Positions 14,141 through 14,603 of a DNA stretch of 14,603 bases are shown one piece after another. The stretch is taken from NCBI GenBank assembly GCA_030426705.1, contig JAUHXW010000034.1, positions 1 to 14,603 on the forward strand. The letters are read 5' to 3'. How positions within the stretch are numbered: position 1 is the stretch's first letter; each line of letters begins with the position of its first letter. This stretch comes from Gammaproteobacteria bacterium. Lineage in GTDB: Bacteria > Pseudomonadota > Gammaproteobacteria > Xanthomonadales > Marinicellaceae. The notes below the pieces were generated by a model that saw only the letters and a program-made list of their open reading frames with translations, was not told the origin of the DNA and made no database searches. A program made the translations under genes and the position numbers.

Positions 14141-14445
14141 CCTAAACCAACCAGCCAAAACCTCTTTCGTCATCAGGCGACATCGTCCAACTCGGCTTGA
14201 ATCTGGCTAAAACCTGAAATTCACAGCAAATCAGCCAACCATCAAGCAAAACGTTCAAAAACAACTTTAAATTACATTAAATTGACCAAAACCAAGGCTC
14301 ATTTTGTTGATTTCAGCCCTCTATGCGATGCCTGTCCCAGATTACCCGATGCCTGTCCCAGACTATCCCCTCACCCAATTCAAGGTTGATTTCTTTAAAT
14401 TAAACCTCTATCCGATGCCTGTCCTTATTATTGAGGGCACGCACC
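14141..14445. other. Non-coding stretch downstream of the transposase
   Basis: These 305 bases hold no convincing reading frame and no T-tract terminator. The first half shows nothing I can assign. The second half contains the CGATGCCTGTCC repeats listed separately and a weak hairpin (GGTT...AACC, about 14383-14405). Confidence 0.6.
14326..14424 (-). repeat. Three direct repeats of CGATGCCTGTCC
   Basis: CGATGCCTGTCCCAGA occurs at 14326-14341 and 14347-14362, 21 bases apart, and a shortened copy CGATGCCTGTCC at 14413-14424. Two copies are preceded by CTATG or CTATC. On the minus strand each reads GGACAGGCATCG, the first two as TCTGGGACAGGCATCG, which resembles AATCAGGGACATAC upstream of the transposase. 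They are therefore candidate terminal or subterminal sites of the RAYT unit, in opposite orientation to the upstream site. Confidence 0.6.
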
Positions 14446-14603
14446 TCAATCACCTCCTAATATAAAATCACTTAGATATTTTTTAATGATTTTTTTACAC
14501 TGATCATCAATAACGCCTAAATCTTGTTTTCTAAGGTTTTTTTTAATAAAAGATAAGTTGTTGTTTGAATCAATTTTAAATACATCGTCATTTTCTAAAT
14601 CTG
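14446..14603 (-). CDS. C-terminal fragment of an unidentified protein (cut by the window edge)
   Basis: On the minus strand a frame enters from the right edge, stays open for 51 codons (DLENDDVFKIDS... to ...FILGGD) and stops with TGA at 14446-14448. It is AT-rich and very rich in Lys, Asn and Asp, unlike most genes in the window, which may point to acquired DNA. The order of a short strand, LSFIKKN, then a loop with LGVIDDQ and a final helix KKIIKKYL is faintly like the end of MazF/PemK toxins, but this is too little to claim. Its transcription converges on the transposase gene. Confidence 0.5.
   Translation of the reverse strand, partial: DLENDDVFKIDSNNNLSFIKKNLRKQDLGVIDDQCKKIIKKYLSDFILGGD

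Noticed and set aside
14326..14424. CRISPR-like array
   Set aside because: Only three short copies at unequal spacing (21 and 66 bases), no conserved spacer length and no cas genes; better explained as RAYT-associated repeats.

Overview
The window looks like a chromosomal segment of a moderately AT-rich gammaproteobacterium, probably marine or free-living. The grounds are the rsfS-rlmH pair, a glutathione-dependent formaldehyde pathway, a bacterial ovothiol pathway, an MtfA-type peptidase and REP elements with a REP-associated transposase. A Marinicella-like organism is my guess from style alone and is not demonstrated. Most of the window is ordinary core and housekeeping sequence. The more accessory parts are about 6.75-7.33 kb and everything beyond 12.9 kb.

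Layout. Bases 1-856 (minus strand) hold rsfS and rlmH, coupled by an ATGA overlap, with perhaps the first codons of the next gene at the left edge. A divergent lipoprotein of unknown function follows (1031-1849). Next is a tightly coupled plus-strand operon (1976-6014): ovoA, a PLP enzyme that is the likely OvoB sulfoxide lyase, and an MtfA-like zinc peptidase, each junction overlapping by 4 bp. A secreted protein of unknown function follows (6156-6698) and ends at a clear intrinsic terminator. Bases 6748-7330 contain no convincing gene. They hold a short broken reading frame and a GC-rich array of hairpins that looks like an interspersed repeat. On the minus strand, the class III alcohol dehydrogenase and S-formylglutathione hydrolase genes form a formaldehyde detoxification operon.

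At 9405-11061 lies a BlaI-type repressor with a visible promoter and two operator-like palindromes, followed by an overlapping BlaR1-like M56 membrane peptidase that lacks a penicillin-binding domain. Its periplasmic tail resembles the secreted protein at 6156-6698 by eye. The tail is also preceded by a strong internal ribosome binding site and a signal-peptide-like sequence, so it may be made separately as well. A DUF4166 gene and an overlapping saccharopine-dehydrogenase-like gene follow (11167-12901).

The right end is a REP/RAYT locus. Three REP-like hairpins whose stems differ by compensatory base changes lie upstream of a 311-residue HUH/Y1 transposase of the RAYT type. GGGACA-containing motifs and short direct repeats flank the gene. 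The last bases encode the C-terminus of an unidentified minus-strand protein.

Functional links: ovothiol synthesis and the glutathione-dependent formaldehyde pathway are both thiol chemistry, but nothing in the sequence shows co-regulation. The points most worth following are the BlaI/M56 system with its possible nested secreted product, the REP cluster with covarying stems, and the hairpin array at 6958-7182.
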